64,000 bases of DNA from Sphingopyxis macrogoltabida (GCF_001314325.1 NZ_CP009429.1:4030501-4094500); one strand, 5' to 3'; positions 9,088-18,102 are shown, counted from the first letter of the stretch. Numbers and translations are program-made. The notes: a model not told the origin generated them from the letters alone.

Positions 9088-9660
9088 CTAGTCGAGCGCC
9101 GCTTCGGCGTCCAGCGTGGCCAGGGCATCCTCGTCCCCCGGCGCGACCGCCAGAATCCGCCGCGCGAGCGCGAGGCTGTGGCCCGCGCGGGCAAAGGCCG
9201 CGACCTGCCGTTCGCGCATCGCCGGGTCGTCGGCCGCGCGCATCGCGAACGGCCCGAAGCGCCGCCGCCGCGCAAAGCCGATCGCCGACGCCAGCGCCTT
9301 GTCCTCGGCTTCCGACAGCGCATCCTCGCTGTCGCCGGGCGCGATTCCGTCGACGAAGAGCTGTGCCTTGACCTGCCGGACGCCCAGCCCGCGGCGCGTC
9401 ATCGCCCCGGCGCGCATCGCGGCATATTGGCGGTCGTCGAGAAAGCCGAGCCGCTCCATCCGGCCGGCAATCGCCTCGCACGCGGCCATGGCGTCAATTT
9501 CGTCAACCCATTCGGATTCGCGAATTTTTCGGGAAAGATAGCGCGTCAGCTTGGCGCGGCTGGTCGCGAATCGCGCCACATAGGCGAGCGCCAGTTCGTC
9601 GAGCTTTGCTGCGCCCAAAGGCTTCGGAGACCGGTCGGAACGAGCGTAGCGGTTGGCCAT
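9088..9660 (-). CDS. recX: RecX family regulatory protein
   Basis: 190 residues matching RecX, the small three-helix-repeat protein that binds RecA filaments and inhibits recombination. Supporting patterns are LALAYVARFATSRAKLTRYLSRK, DEIDAMAACEAIAGRMERLGFLDDRQYA and AMTRRGLGVRQVKAQL, which are the family's repeated Leu-x-x-Leu-Arg-like helices. recA is not adjacent; instead the gene heads the recX-DUF192-NDUFA12-DUF2155 cluster and diverges from the acyl-AMP ligase across a 118-bp gap that must hold both promoters. Confidence 0.85.
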   Translation of the reverse strand: MANRYARSDRSPKPLGAAKLDELALAYVARFATSRAKLTRYLSRKIRESEWVDEIDAMAACEAIAGRMERLGFLDDRQYAAMRAGAMTRRGLGVRQVKAQLFVDGIAPGDSEDALSEAEDKALASAIGFARRRRFGPFAMRAADDPAMRERQVAAFARAGHSLALARRILAVAPGDEDALATLDAEAALD

Positions 9661-9778
9661 ATGCCATGTTTATGCCACAGTCGGGCCCGATTGAGAACGA
9701 TCAGCACCGCCATATCGGGCAACAAAGCCCGGAAACGGGCCATTTTGTTCCAACAATATAGGGTTCGCGCACGATAAC

Positions 9779-11602
9779 ATGGCTCAGAAAGATGACATGC
9801 TTGTTGCCGCGCAGCCCGGTTCACGGGACTCAGCACCCATTATGACCGAAAATCCTGCCCTCACCGCAGATGCCGCGGACGGCCTCGCGCCGACGCCGAC
9901 CCATTGCGCCCAGCCGCGCCGCTTTTCGGATTTCGCCACGGTCGGCGAAGCACTCGATTATGCCGCCAGCGGCTCGCGCGGGCTCAATTTCCACGATCCG
10001 CGTGGGCGTCTGACGCGGCCTTATCCGTACCGCGAGCTGCAGGCCGACGCCATCGCCACCGCCTATCGCCTGATCGCGGCGGGGGTGAAGCCCGAAGACC
10101 GCATCGCGCTGATCGCCGAAACCGGCCCCGAATTTGCGGCGCTGTTCTTCGGCACCATCTATGCCGGCGCTTGGCCGGTACCGCTGCCGCTGCCGACCAG
10201 CTTCGGTGGCCGCGACTCCTATGTCGGCCAGCTCAATGTCCAGCTGACGAGCTGCGACCCGGTGATGTTGTTTTTCCCGCCCGAAATCGCGGCGATGGCG
10301 ATCGAAGCCGCCGAAGCGAAGGGTGTGACCCCGATCGACTGGAGCGCCTTCGAACAGCGCCCGGCGCCCGTGACCGACCTGCCGGTGCAAGATAGCGACG
10401 CGACCTGTTATCTTCAGTACAGCAGCGGCTCGACGCGCTTCCCGCATGGCGTCGCGGTCACCCACGGCGCGCTGCTCAACAATCTGTCGGCGCATTCGCA
10501 CGGGATGCAGCTCCAGGACAGCGACCGCTGCATTTCGTGGCTGCCCTGGTATCACGACATGGGTCTGGTCGGCTGCCTGCTGTCGCCCGTCGCCAACCAA
10601 GTGTCGGTCGATTATCTGAAGACCGAGGATTTCGCCCGCCGTCCGCTCGCCTGGCTCGACCTGATCAGCCGCAACGAGGGCACGACGCTCAGCTATTCGC
10701 CGACCTTCGGTTACGACATCTGCGCGCGCCGCATCTCGAGCCAGACCCACGTCGCCGACCGCTTCGACCTGTCGCGCTGGCGCGTCGCTGGCAATGGCGC
10801 CGACATGATCCGTCCCGACGTCATGCAAAGCTTCGTCGACGCCTTTGCCGATGCGGGTTTCAAGGCGACCGCCTTCCTGCCGAGCTACGGCCTCGCTGAG
10901 GCGACGCTCGCGGTCAGCATCATGCCGCCTGGGCAGGGCATTGTCGTCGAACTGGTCGAGGAAACCGAATTGTCGGGCGCGGCGAATGACGCCGGCCGCC
11001 CGACGCGTTATCGCGCGATCGTCAACTGCGGCCGCGCGGTCAAGGACATGACGATCGAGGTCCGCGACGAAGCCGGCAACATCCTGCCCGACCAGACGGT
11101 GGGCAAGGTCTGGTGCAGCGGTCCGTCGCTGATGACCGGCTATTACCGCGACCCCGAATCGACCGCCGCCTGTCTGGTCGACGGCTGGCTCGATACCGGG
11201 GATATGGGCTATTTGTCAGATGGTTACATCTACATCGTCGGCCGTGCCAAGGACATGATCATCATCAACGGCAAGAATCACTGGCCGCAGGATATCGAAT
11301 GGGCGGTCGAACAATTGCCGGGCTTCAAGTCGGGCGATATCGCGGCCTTCGCGATCACCGCGCCGGGCGGCGAGGAAACGCCTGCGGTGCTCGTCCAGTG
11401 CCGCACCAGCGACGATGCCGAACGCGCCTTGCTGCGCGAGACGATCCGCGAACGCGTCCGCGCGATCACCGGCATGAACTGTGTGATCGAGCTGATTCCG
11501 CCGCGCACCCTGCCGCGGACCAGCTCGGGCAAATTAAGCCGGTCGAAGGCGCGCGCGCAATATCTGGCGGGCGAAATCCAGCCATTCGCGATCGCCGCCT
11601 GA
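9779..11602 (+). CDS. fatty acyl-AMP ligase (FAAL)
   Basis: An ANL-superfamily enzyme of 607 residues (586 if it starts at ATG 9842). It resembles FAALs, which activate long-chain fatty acids as acyl-adenylates and hand them to an acyl carrier protein rather than to CoA. Motifs include the phosphate-binding loop YSSGSTRFPHGVAVTHG (His where most ANL enzymes have Lys), WLPWYHDMGLVG and SPTFGYDICARR typical of FAALs, SYGLAEATLAVS, and the hinge region TGDMGYLSDGYIYIVGRAKDMIIINGKN. The C-terminal catalytic Lys should be that of RTSSGKLSR. No carrier protein, PKS or NRPS gene is nearby; the next gene is a GGDEF-EAL protein on the same strand. Confidence 0.92.
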   Translation: MAQKDDMLVAAQPGSRDSAPIMTENPALTADAADGLAPTPTHCAQPRRFSDFATVGEALDYAASGSRGLNFHDPRGRLTRPYPYRELQADAIATAYRLIAAGVKPEDRIALIAETGPEFAALFFGTIYAGAWPVPLPLPTSFGGRDSYVGQLNVQLTSCDPVMLFFPPEIAAMAIEAAEAKGVTPIDWSAFEQRPAPVTDLPVQDSDATCYLQYSSGSTRFPHGVAVTHGALLNNLSAHSHGMQLQDSDRCISWLPWYHDMGLVGCLLSPVANQVSVDYLKTEDFARRPLAWLDLISRNEGTTLSYSPTFGYDICARRISSQTHVADRFDLSRWRVAGNGADMIRPDVMQSFVDAFADAGFKATAFLPSYGLAEATLAVSIMPPGQGIVVELVEETELSGAANDAGRPTRYRAIVNCGRAVKDMTIEVRDEAGNILPDQTVGKVWCSGPSLMTGYYRDPESTAACLVDGWLDTGDMGYLSDGYIYIVGRAKDMIIINGKNHWPQDIEWAVEQLPGFKSGDIAAFAITAPGGEETPAVLVQCRTSDDAERALLRETIRERVRAITGMNCVIELIPPRTLPRTSSGKLSRSKARAQYLAGEIQPFAIAA

Positions 11603-11614
11603 CGATATCGGAAA

Positions 11615-11635
11615 TTTGTCCTGCTGCGGGACAAA
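11615..11635. promoter_or_regulatory. TTTGTCC/GGACAAA inverted repeat after FAAL gene
   Basis: A perfect 7-bp inverted repeat (TTTGTCC, 7-base spacer, GGACAAA) starts 12 bp after the FAAL stop. It could be a weak terminator hairpin or an operator for the following GGDEF-EAL gene. No T-tract follows on the plus strand. Confidence 0.4.
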
Positions 11636-11659
11636 AATGATCGACGCGCAGGCCGGTAC

Positions 11660-11677
11660 GGTTACCTTCGGGTAACC
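11660..11677. promoter_or_regulatory. GGTTACC-TTCG-GGTAACC hairpin upstream of GGDEF-EAL gene
   Basis: A perfect 7-bp stem closed by a TTCG (UUCG) tetraloop, an unusually stable RNA loop. It lies 22 bp before the GTG start of the GGDEF-EAL gene, so in RNA it would sit in the leader close to the ribosome binding site. Function is inferred only from position. Confidence 0.45.
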
Positions 11678-11699
11678 CCACCGCATTAAACAGGCACTC

Positions 11700-14051
11700 G
11701 TGAAAAGCCTGTTGACCGACCAGATCTTTGCCGACGACATTCCCGCGCGCACCCTGTTGGGGCTGGGTCCGCGCGACGAGGATGTCGGCGACCTCCGCCA
11801 GCTCCAGCTCGCCCCGCTGCGCGGCAAGGGCAGCCTGCGCCTGTGGATGGGGCTCGGGATGGCGCTCGTCGCCGCGCTGACCATGGTCCTGCGCGTCCCC
11901 GTCGCGATTGCCGGCGCGTGGTTCGCCGTAGCGCTGCTGTTCAGCCTCTGGTCCTATCGGGCGTTCGCCAGCCTTGCGATCGGCGAACTCAAATTGTCGG
12001 GCCTGCCCGAATACCGGCTTTGCCATCGCCACGCCTTTTATTCGGCGATGCTCTGGTCCTCGACCTTTTGGCTGCAGGGTGTGCCGACGCTCGACCATGT
12101 GCTGTCGATCTGGACGATCGCGCTGCTGATGATGCTGACGCTCGCGATGATCGCGCACAGCATGCCGATGATCTGCATCCTGTACATCGCGCCGGTCAGC
12201 CTGTCGGCGGCCGTGGCACTCGTCCGCGCCGGGGCGCCGCAACTCGCGGCCGTGGCGCTGGTCGCCGCGCTGCTGCTCTGCACATCGTGCATCCGCTTCG
12301 CCAAGACGCACGTCCGCTTCCGCCGCGCCGAAGAAACGCTGCACGAAAAGAACGAGACGGTCAGCCTGCTGCTCCGCGAGTTCGAGGAAACCTCGGCCGA
12401 CTGGCTGTGGCAGACCGACAACGCCCGCCGCCTCGTTCACGTCTCGCCGCGCCTTGCCTATGCGCTCGGCGCCTCGGCCGAAGGGCTGGAGGGCGTGCCG
12501 CTGCTCCAGGCGCTGTCGGGTGACGCGTGGGAGACGGGACAATTCCCCCGCAGCCTGCACGACATCGCCGAGCGGATGAAGCGGCGCGAGAGCTTTTCGA
12601 ACCTGATCGTGCCCGTGACCATCGGCGGCAAGCCGCGCTGGTGGGAATTGTCGGCATCGCCGCGCCTCGACGAAACGGGCAAGTTCCTCGGCTTCCGCGG
12701 CGTCGGCTCCGACGTCACCGAACAGCGCGCGTCGGCCGAACAGATCGCCAAGATGGCGCGCTTCGACAATCTGACCGGCCTGCCCAACCGCCTGCACCTC
12801 AACGAGGAGTTGGCGCGGGCGCTGAAGCACGCGAATGATGCGAAATCGCGCTGCGCGCTGCTGATGATCGACCTCGACCGGTTCAAGGCGGTCAACGACA
12901 CATTGGGCCATCCCGTCGGCGACAAGCTGCTCGCGCAGGTCGCCGCGCGGCTGAAGAGCATGATGGATCGCGGCATGACCTGCGGACGGCTCGGCGGCGA
13001 CGAATTTGCCGTGGTGCTGCAGGATGTGCCCTCGGCGCTCGATGCCGAGGATCTGGCGCAGCGCATCATCGCGGCGGTCAGCCGGCCCTATGTGGTCGAC
13101 AATCACCAGTTGTTCGTCGGCGCCAGCATCGGCTTCGCGATCGGGCCGCAGGACGGCGCGACGGTCGAGACGCTGACCCGCAACGCCGACCTTGCGCTCT
13201 ACAAGTCGAAGGACAAGGGCGGCAACCTCGTCGCGGCCTATGTCGCCTCGCTCCATGCCCAGGCCGAGGAGCGGCGGGTCATGGAACAGGAACTGCGCGG
13301 TGCGCTCGATCGCGGCGAGTTCGAGATGTATTATCAGCCGGTGGTCACCGCCGCCGACGGCACGCTCAACGGGTTCGAAGGCCTGATCCGCTGGAACAAC
13401 CAGAAGCTCGGCAATGTTTCGCCCGGCCGCTTCATTCCGCTGGCCGAGGACAGCCGCCTGATCTCGCCGATCGGCGAATGGGTGCTGCGCACCGCCTGCC
13501 ACGAAGCGATGCGCTGGCCGTCGAATCTCAAGGTCGCGGTCAACGTCTCGGCCGAACAGCTCACCGACCCCGCCTTCGCGTCGGTCGTCGTCTCGGCACT
13601 CGCGCAGAGCGGGTTGCCGCCCGAGCGGCTCGAGATCGAAGTCACCGAAAGCGTCTTCCTGCGCGACGGCGGCGGCGCGGCGCAATTGCTCGACCAGCTC
13701 ATCAGCCTTGGCATCCGCCTGTCGCTCGACGATTTCGGCACCGGCTATTCGTCGCTCGGTTATCTGCGCAAGACGCAATTCTCGACGATCAAGGTCGACC
13801 GCAGCTTCGTCGTCGGCGCCGCCAAGGGCAGCATCGAATCGATCGCGATCATTCGCGCCGTCGTCGCGCTCGCCGACAGCCTCGGCATGTCGACGACCGC
13901 CGAGGGCGCCGAGACCGAAGTCGAGGTCGATACGCTGCGCGCGCTCGGCTGCAGCAACATCCAGGGCTATTATTATGGCCGCCCGATGCCGGCGAGCGAC
14001 GTGCTGACGCTTTTCCGCCGCCCGGATTCGCTCGATACCGAAGCGGCATGA
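11700..14051 (+). CDS. membrane GGDEF-EAL cyclic-di-GMP protein with PAS domain
   Basis: 783 residues from a GTG start. The N-terminal ~200 residues contain about five or six hydrophobic helices (for example VAALTMVLRVPVAIAGAWFAVALL as two segments). A PAS-like region follows (FEETSADWLWQTDNARRLVHVS to FRGVGSDVTEQ), then a GGDEF domain with an intact GRLGGDEF and no obvious RxxD inhibitory site before it. A C-terminal EAL domain has the signature as FEGLIRW and the catalytic set NVSAEQL, EVTES, LDDFGTGYSS, IKVDRSF and TTAEGAE. Both synthesis and hydrolysis of c-di-GMP are possible from the residues seen. It follows the FAAL gene by 97 bp. Confidence 0.95.
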   Translation: MKSLLTDQIFADDIPARTLLGLGPRDEDVGDLRQLQLAPLRGKGSLRLWMGLGMALVAALTMVLRVPVAIAGAWFAVALLFSLWSYRAFASLAIGELKLSGLPEYRLCHRHAFYSAMLWSSTFWLQGVPTLDHVLSIWTIALLMMLTLAMIAHSMPMICILYIAPVSLSAAVALVRAGAPQLAAVALVAALLLCTSCIRFAKTHVRFRRAEETLHEKNETVSLLLREFEETSADWLWQTDNARRLVHVSPRLAYALGASAEGLEGVPLLQALSGDAWETGQFPRSLHDIAERMKRRESFSNLIVPVTIGGKPRWWELSASPRLDETGKFLGFRGVGSDVTEQRASAEQIAKMARFDNLTGLPNRLHLNEELARALKHANDAKSRCALLMIDLDRFKAVNDTLGHPVGDKLLAQVAARLKSMMDRGMTCGRLGGDEFAVVLQDVPSALDAEDLAQRIIAAVSRPYVVDNHQLFVGASIGFAIGPQDGATVETLTRNADLALYKSKDKGGNLVAAYVASLHAQAEERRVMEQELRGALDRGEFEMYYQPVVTAADGTLNGFEGLIRWNNQKLGNVSPGRFIPLAEDSRLISPIGEWVLRTACHEAMRWPSNLKVAVNVSAEQLTDPAFASVVVSALAQSGLPPERLEIEVTESVFLRDGGGAAQLLDQLISLGIRLSLDDFGTGYSSLGYLRKTQFSTIKVDRSFVVGAAKGSIESIAIIRAVVALADSLGMSTTAEGAETEVEVDTLRALGCSNIQGYYYGRPMPASDVLTLFRRPDSLDTEAA

Positions 14052-14226
14052 AATTCCGTTCCGGCGACGGGCCGAAGGCCTGCCGCGACGAGTTGAAAGC
14101 TTTACCAAAAGGTTCCGCCGCCCATCGCACTTCGGGCGCAACTCACCGCTAGATTGTGGTCGCGTTCGTCAAACGTGGCAAACAGCCTCCAACGCTTGAA
14201 GACAAGCCAAATGGGGGTCGCAATCC

Positions 14227-14808
14227 ATGCTTTACAGCCGCTTTCTGGGTGCCGTCGCCGCGTCCTTGATGATGCTGACCGGTATCCTTGCCGCCACCCC
14301 TGCGGCGGCGCGCGGTTATCTGCAGTGCGTCCCCTTCGCCCGCGCCGAATCGGGCGTCGAAATCCGCGGCAATGCCAAGACCTGGTGGTCGCAGGCGGCA
14401 GGCACCTATGAACGCGGCGAAGAACCCCGCAAGGGCGCGGTGATGGCGTTTGCCGGCACCCGCGGCATGCCGCTCGGCCATGTCGCAGTGGTCAAGAAGA
14501 TCGTCAGCGACCGCGAAATCCTGATCGACCATGCCAATTGGTCGCCGATCAACGGCCGCCGCGGCCAGATCGAACGCAACGTCCGCGTCATCGATGTCAG
14601 CGACCGCGGCGACTGGAGCATGGTCCGCGTCTGGTACGCGCCGATCGGCGACCTCGGCCTGCGCGCCAATCCCGTGCAGGGCTTTATCTACGCGGGCGGC
14701 GCCAGCGCCCCCGACCGCAATGTCGTCGACGAAGAGCCCGTCTGGACGAAGAACGACTGGAAACCCGGCAACGGCCTCGCAATGGTCGTCGCCTCGCTCG
14801 CCAACTGA
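14227..14808 (+). CDS. secreted CHAP domain amidase
   Basis: 193 residues: a signal peptide (hydrophobic SLMMLTGILAATPAAA) and a compact CHAP domain, the cysteine amidohydrolase/peptidase fold used in cell-wall hydrolysis. The catalytic Cys is probably C34 (YLQCVPFAR), the His H85 (PLGHVAVV), and a polar residue in DHANW (about 101-105) completes the site. The domain begins right after the signal, and the C-terminal 50 residues are a short extension. It stands alone between the GGDEF-EAL gene and a convergent VOC gene. Confidence 0.9.
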   Translation: MLYSRFLGAVAASLMMLTGILAATPAAARGYLQCVPFARAESGVEIRGNAKTWWSQAAGTYERGEEPRKGAVMAFAGTRGMPLGHVAVVKKIVSDREILIDHANWSPINGRRGQIERNVRVIDVSDRGDWSMVRVWYAPIGDLGLRANPVQGFIYAGGASAPDRNVVDEEPVWTKNDWKPGNGLAMVVASLAN

Positions 14809-14847
14809 GCCTTACCCCCCAACCCTCTAAGGCCATTGGCGAGCACT

Positions 14848-14894
14848 GAAGCCATCCGGGACGGTTCGCCGCTCCGGGTGGCTTCCCCCCTTTT
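14848..14894 (+). terminator. probable Rho-independent terminator of the CHAP gene
   Basis: GAAGCCATCCGG and CCGGGTGGCTTC form a 12-bp stem with one G-T pair and a 14-base loop, followed by C-rich sequence and TTTT. It lies 40 bp after the CHAP stop. The T-run is short, so termination is likely rather than certain. Confidence 0.5.
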
Positions 14895-14976
14895 GGGGGT
14901 GGGCGCGTCTGTGCATCATGGATAGCTGCGGTGTGCGCGACTGGCGGGTCACGGCCGGTTTCTGCCATTGCCAAGC

Positions 14977-15063
14977 TGTACCCCGGCGAAAGCCGGGGCC
15001 CAGAGCGCCATAGCGCAACCTTGGCTTTCCAACGCCCTGGGCCCCGGCTTTCGCCGGGGTACA
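14977..15063. repeat. 27-bp perfect inverted repeat (REP-like, GNRA-loop hairpins)
   Basis: Two 27-bp arms (14977-15003 and 15037-15063) are perfect reverse complements separated by 33 bp. Each arm itself contains CCCCGGCGAAAGCCGGGG, a 7-bp stem with a GAAA tetraloop on one strand. This is the architecture of REP/REPIN-type dispersed elements in GC-rich genomes. It sits in the 305-bp gap between the convergent CHAP and VOC genes; besides it and the terminator I see no coding in that gap. Confidence 0.75.
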
Positions 15064-15113
15064 CTCTAAGCAGAACGTCCGCTTCCCACCCCGAAGCCGC
15101 CGTCGGCGTCCCC

Positions 15114-15482
15114 TCACCCCATGATGAAGGCGTTGAGCTTGTTGCCGTCGGGGTCGCGGAAATAGCCGGCGTAAAAGCCTTCGCCACGCGGTCCCGGCGG
15201 GCCTTCGCAGGTGCCGCCGTTCGCGAGTGCGATGTCGTAGAGCCGATGCACCTGTTCCTTGTCGCGCGCCTGCAGCGCGACCATCACGCCATTGCCGACA
15301 CTCGCCGGATTGCCGTCGAACGGCCGCGTCAGGCCGATGCCCGCGCCGCCGCCATCCTTGCCCCAAGCGATGAAGCCGTCGAATTCCATCATCCGCGGCG
15401 TATCCAGTTCGGCGGCGATGGCGTCGTAAAAGACCGCCGCCTTGGCCAGATCGCGCGTCCCCAAAGTCACATAACCGATCAT
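15114..15482 (-). CDS. VOC family (glyoxalase/dioxygenase-like) protein
   Basis: 122 residues of one vicinal-oxygen-chelate module pair: MIGYVTLGTRDLAKAAVFYDAIAAEL at the start (beta-alpha-beta opening of the fold), RPFDGNPASVGNGVMVALQA in the middle and GFYAGYFRDPDGNKLNAF at the end, where the final acidic/His position sits. The fold supports metal-dependent isomerase, dioxygenase or lyase reactions; the substrate cannot be told. It is a single-gene unit ahead of the degP-like terminator and convergent with the CHAP gene. Confidence 0.88.
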   Translation of the reverse strand: MIGYVTLGTRDLAKAAVFYDAIAAELDTPRMMEFDGFIAWGKDGGGAGIGLTRPFDGNPASVGNGVMVALQARDKEQVHRLYDIALANGGTCEGPPGPRGEGFYAGYFRDPDGNKLNAFIMG

Positions 15483-15540
15483 CTTTTCTCTCCCGACTCG
15501 ATCAATGAGAACATTTTAGGAACAAAAATCCGGGACGCAA

Positions 15541-15577
15541 ACAAAAAGGGCGCCGGACCCGAAGGTCACGGCGCCCT
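15541..15577 (-). terminator. Rho-independent terminator of the DegP gene
   Basis: On the minus strand AGGGCGCCG and CGGCGCCCT form a 9-bp GC stem with a 13-base loop, followed by TTTTTGTTT. It lies about 40 bp after the protease stop codon and is the clearest intrinsic terminator in the window. Confidence 0.8.
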
Positions 15578-15615
15578 GTTCGATAGCTTGTCCCGCGAGC
15601 CGGGACCGCAGCCGA

Positions 15616-17112
15616 TTAAGGCTTCACCCGCACTGCGATAAAGGCCGAGGGGCCGCCGCGGCGGAGGATTTCGAGCAGCACCGCATCGCGGCCCGCCTTC
15701 TTCGCATCGCTGACGATCTTCGCCAGCGCGTCGCTCGTCGTCACCGGCGTGCGATTGGCGCTGAGGATCACGTCGCCGCGGCGCAGGCCCTTGCGGCCGG
15801 CATCGCTGTTCGCCGACGCCGCGCCGATCACGAGACCCTTGGTCGTCGCATCGACGCCGATCGAGCGCGCGATGTCGCTGGTCAGCGGCTGCACCGCAAG
15901 CCCGAGCGCTTCCTGGATCGTCGTATCGGCGGCGCCCGAAGGATCGTCGGGCAGCGTCTGTTCTTCCTCGGGGTCGAAGTTCGTCCCCGCGAGCTGTTCC
16001 TCGGGCGGCCGGGTGCCGACGACGGCGTTGAGCGTCATCGGCTTGCCGTCGCGGACGATTTCGAGGGGGATGCGCGTCCCCGGCTTGGTATTGGCGACGA
16101 TGTACGACAAGGTTTGTTGCGGCGTCACATCCTTGCCGTTGACCTTGGTCACGACGTCGCCGCGCTTCAGGCCGGCCTTGGCGGCAGCGCCGCCATCCTC
16201 GACGCGCTGGACGAACTCGCCGCGGTCCTTCGGCAGGCCGAGGGCGGCCGCCAGATCCTCGTCGACCGGTGCGATACCGATGCCGAGGTAACCGCGCTCG
16301 ACCTTTTCGCCGGCGCGCAGCGCGTTGATCACCGGGATCGCCGCATCGGCGGGGATCGCGAAGTTGACGCCGATGTTCGCGCCGACGGGCGAGATCAGCA
16401 TGTTATTGATGCCGACGACATTGCCCTGCAGGTCGAACAGCGGACCGCCCGAATTGCCGCGGTTGATCGCCGTGTCGGTCTGGATGTAGCGGTCATAGGC
16501 GCCGCCCTGCCCGAGGTTGCGCTGCACCGCCGAGATGATGCCCGCAGTCACCGTCGAACCGAGCCCGAGCGGGTTGCCGATCGCGACCACCCAGTCGCCG
16601 ACGCGCGCCGTGCTGCTGTCGGCGAATTTGACGAAGGGCAGCCCGGTCGCATCGATCTTGAGCAGCGCAAGGTCGGACGCGACGTCGCGGCCGACGATCG
16701 TCGCCTTATATTCTTTCTGGTTGGTCAGCGTCACCGTCACCTGATTGACCGCCTCGCCGCGCGGGCCGCCCGAGATGACGTGGTTGTTGGTGACGATATA
16801 GCCGTCGGCCGAGATCAGGAAGCCCGAGCCGCCGCCCTGCTGCTCCTGCGTGATCGGTTCGCGTGTCCCGGCGAAGGGATTGAGCCGGACGCCGAGCGTT
16901 ACCTCCTGCTTGGTCGAGATGTTGACCACCGCGGGCTGGAGCTGTTCGACGAGGTCGGCGAAGCTTTCGGGCGCGCCCGAACGCGGAACGACCTTGGCGA
17001 TCTCGCTCTTTTCGTTCTGCGCGACCTGCGCGCCGACGGGGGATTGGGTTACCAGCGCCAGCGCCGTGCCACCCACCAGCAAGGCCGAAGTGATGCCATA
17101 AACATAACGCAC
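15616..17112 (-). CDS. degP: DegP/HtrA (Do) family periplasmic serine protease
   Basis: 498 residues from a GTG start with AAAGGAT about nine bases upstream. A signal peptide/anchor (ALLVGGTALALVTQS) precedes a trypsin-like domain with the triad His111 (TNNHVIS), Asp147 (ASDLALL) and Ser221 (RGNSGGP), then two PDZ domains (GYLGIGIAPVDEDLAAALGLP, and RSIGVDATTKGLVIGAA). It should act in the periplasm as an envelope-stress protease/chaperone. It lies downstream of hflK-hflC with 138 bp between, enough for its own promoter, and ends in a strong terminator. Confidence 0.95.
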   Translation of the reverse strand: MRYVYGITSALLVGGTALALVTQSPVGAQVAQNEKSEIAKVVPRSGAPESFADLVEQLQPAVVNISTKQEVTLGVRLNPFAGTREPITQEQQGGGSGFLISADGYIVTNNHVISGGPRGEAVNQVTVTLTNQKEYKATIVGRDVASDLALLKIDATGLPFVKFADSSTARVGDWVVAIGNPLGLGSTVTAGIISAVQRNLGQGGAYDRYIQTDTAINRGNSGGPLFDLQGNVVGINNMLISPVGANIGVNFAIPADAAIPVINALRAGEKVERGYLGIGIAPVDEDLAAALGLPKDRGEFVQRVEDGGAAAKAGLKRGDVVTKVNGKDVTPQQTLSYIVANTKPGTRIPLEIVRDGKPMTLNAVVGTRPPEEQLAGTNFDPEEEQTLPDDPSGAADTTIQEALGLAVQPLTSDIARSIGVDATTKGLVIGAASANSDAGRKGLRRGDVILSANRTPVTTSDALAKIVSDAKKAGRDAVLLEILRRGGPSAFIAVRVKP

Positions 17113-17250
17113 GATCGCAAATCCTTTTCTCTTACGAAAACCGTTGAAGGTCCTGAATCCCGGCGCTGCGGTATCTGCTCGCCGTTGGCTGAACGCTATT
17201 TGAACATGAACGATCCTTGCATCATCCGTTCATCGGGCGTCTTGCCGCGG

Positions 17251-18102
17251 TCAACCTCCCTGAAAGCGCTTCAGATATTCATTGTCGGGCGACAGGATGA
17301 TCGACGTCCCGCCCTGGTTGTTCTCACCAAGGAAGGTCTGCCGATAGCTTTGCATCGCGCGATAGAAATCATAGAATTCGGGGTCCTTGCCGAAGCTTTC
17401 GGCATAGATGCGCGCCGCTTCGCCGTCGGCGCCGCCGCGAATGATCTGCGCTTCCTTCTGCCCTTCGGCGCGGATCGAGATCGCTTCCTGCTGACGCGCG
17501 GTGCGCATGCGGTTGTACGCCGCCTCGAGCGTCGCGCCTTCGGGCAGGTCGGCGCGCTTGATCCGGACGTCGATAATTTCGGCGCCATATTTGTTTGCCT
17601 CGCGATTGAGCGCGACCTGGATATTGTCCATCACCGCGCCGCGTTCGGCCGACAGCAGCGTCGCGAAGGTGCGCTTGCCGAGCTCGTTGCGCAGCGACGA
17701 GCCGAGGATGGTCGCAAGCTGCGCCTGCAATTTATCCTCGGTGCGGATCGCGGTGTACATGCGCACCGGATTGGTGATGCGGAAACGCGCAAAGGCGTCG
17801 ACCTGCAGCCGCTGCTGGTCGGTCGACAGCACCTGCTGGCGTTCCATGTTCACGCCGAGAATGCGCTTGTCGATATACTGGATGCCGTCGGTGAACGGCA
17901 CACGCAGGACAAGGCCGGCGCCCGAGCGTCCGAAATCCTCGTTCGGCTTGTAGCGGTTCACCGTGCGCTCAATCTCGCCGAAGCGCAGGATCAGCGCCTG
18001 CTTGTCCTCGGGCACGATCGCCAGCGACTGCGACAGGATGACGAGCAGGACGACAAGGCCGACGAGCAAGCGCATCGGGTTGCGGAAGAGGGCCTCGAAC
18101 AT
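17251..18102 (-). CDS. hflC: FtsH protease modulator HflC
   Basis: HflC forms with HflK the SPFH-domain membrane complex that surrounds and restrains the FtsH protease. 283 residues: an N-terminal signal-anchor (LLVGLVVLLVILSQSLAIV), then the band-7/SPFH domain (EDKQALILRFGEIERTVN, DAFARFRITNPVRMYTAI) and a helical tail. I take ATG 18102, which shares one base with the hflK stop (TGATG); a GTG three bases upstream is also in frame. Confidence 0.95.
   Translation of the reverse strand: MFEALFRNPMRLLVGLVVLLVILSQSLAIVPEDKQALILRFGEIERTVNRYKPNEDFGRSGAGLVLRVPFTDGIQYIDKRILGVNMERQQVLSTDQQRLQVDAFARFRITNPVRMYTAIRTEDKLQAQLATILGSSLRNELGKRTFATLLSAERGAVMDNIQVALNREANKYGAEIIDVRIKRADLPEGATLEAAYNRMRTARQQEAISIRAEGQKEAQIIRGGADGEAARIYAESFGKDPEFYDFYRAMQSYRQTFLGENNQGGTSIILSPDNEYLKRFQGG

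Noticed and set aside
11466..14141. 891-codon minus-strand frame opposite the GGDEF-EAL gene
   Set aside because: Antisense shadow; rich in Arg, Gln, Asp and His with no domain, while the plus strand holds intact GGDEF and EAL motifs.
14849..15113. CRISPR-like repeat suspected from the repeated CCCCGGCG strings
   Set aside because: Only two inverted copies with one spacer; no direct-repeat periodicity.
17113..17250. EcfG (GGAAC/GTT) promoter upstream of the DegP gene
   Set aside because: Nearest match is TGAAC with a 15-base spacing to CGTT, too poor to report as a site.
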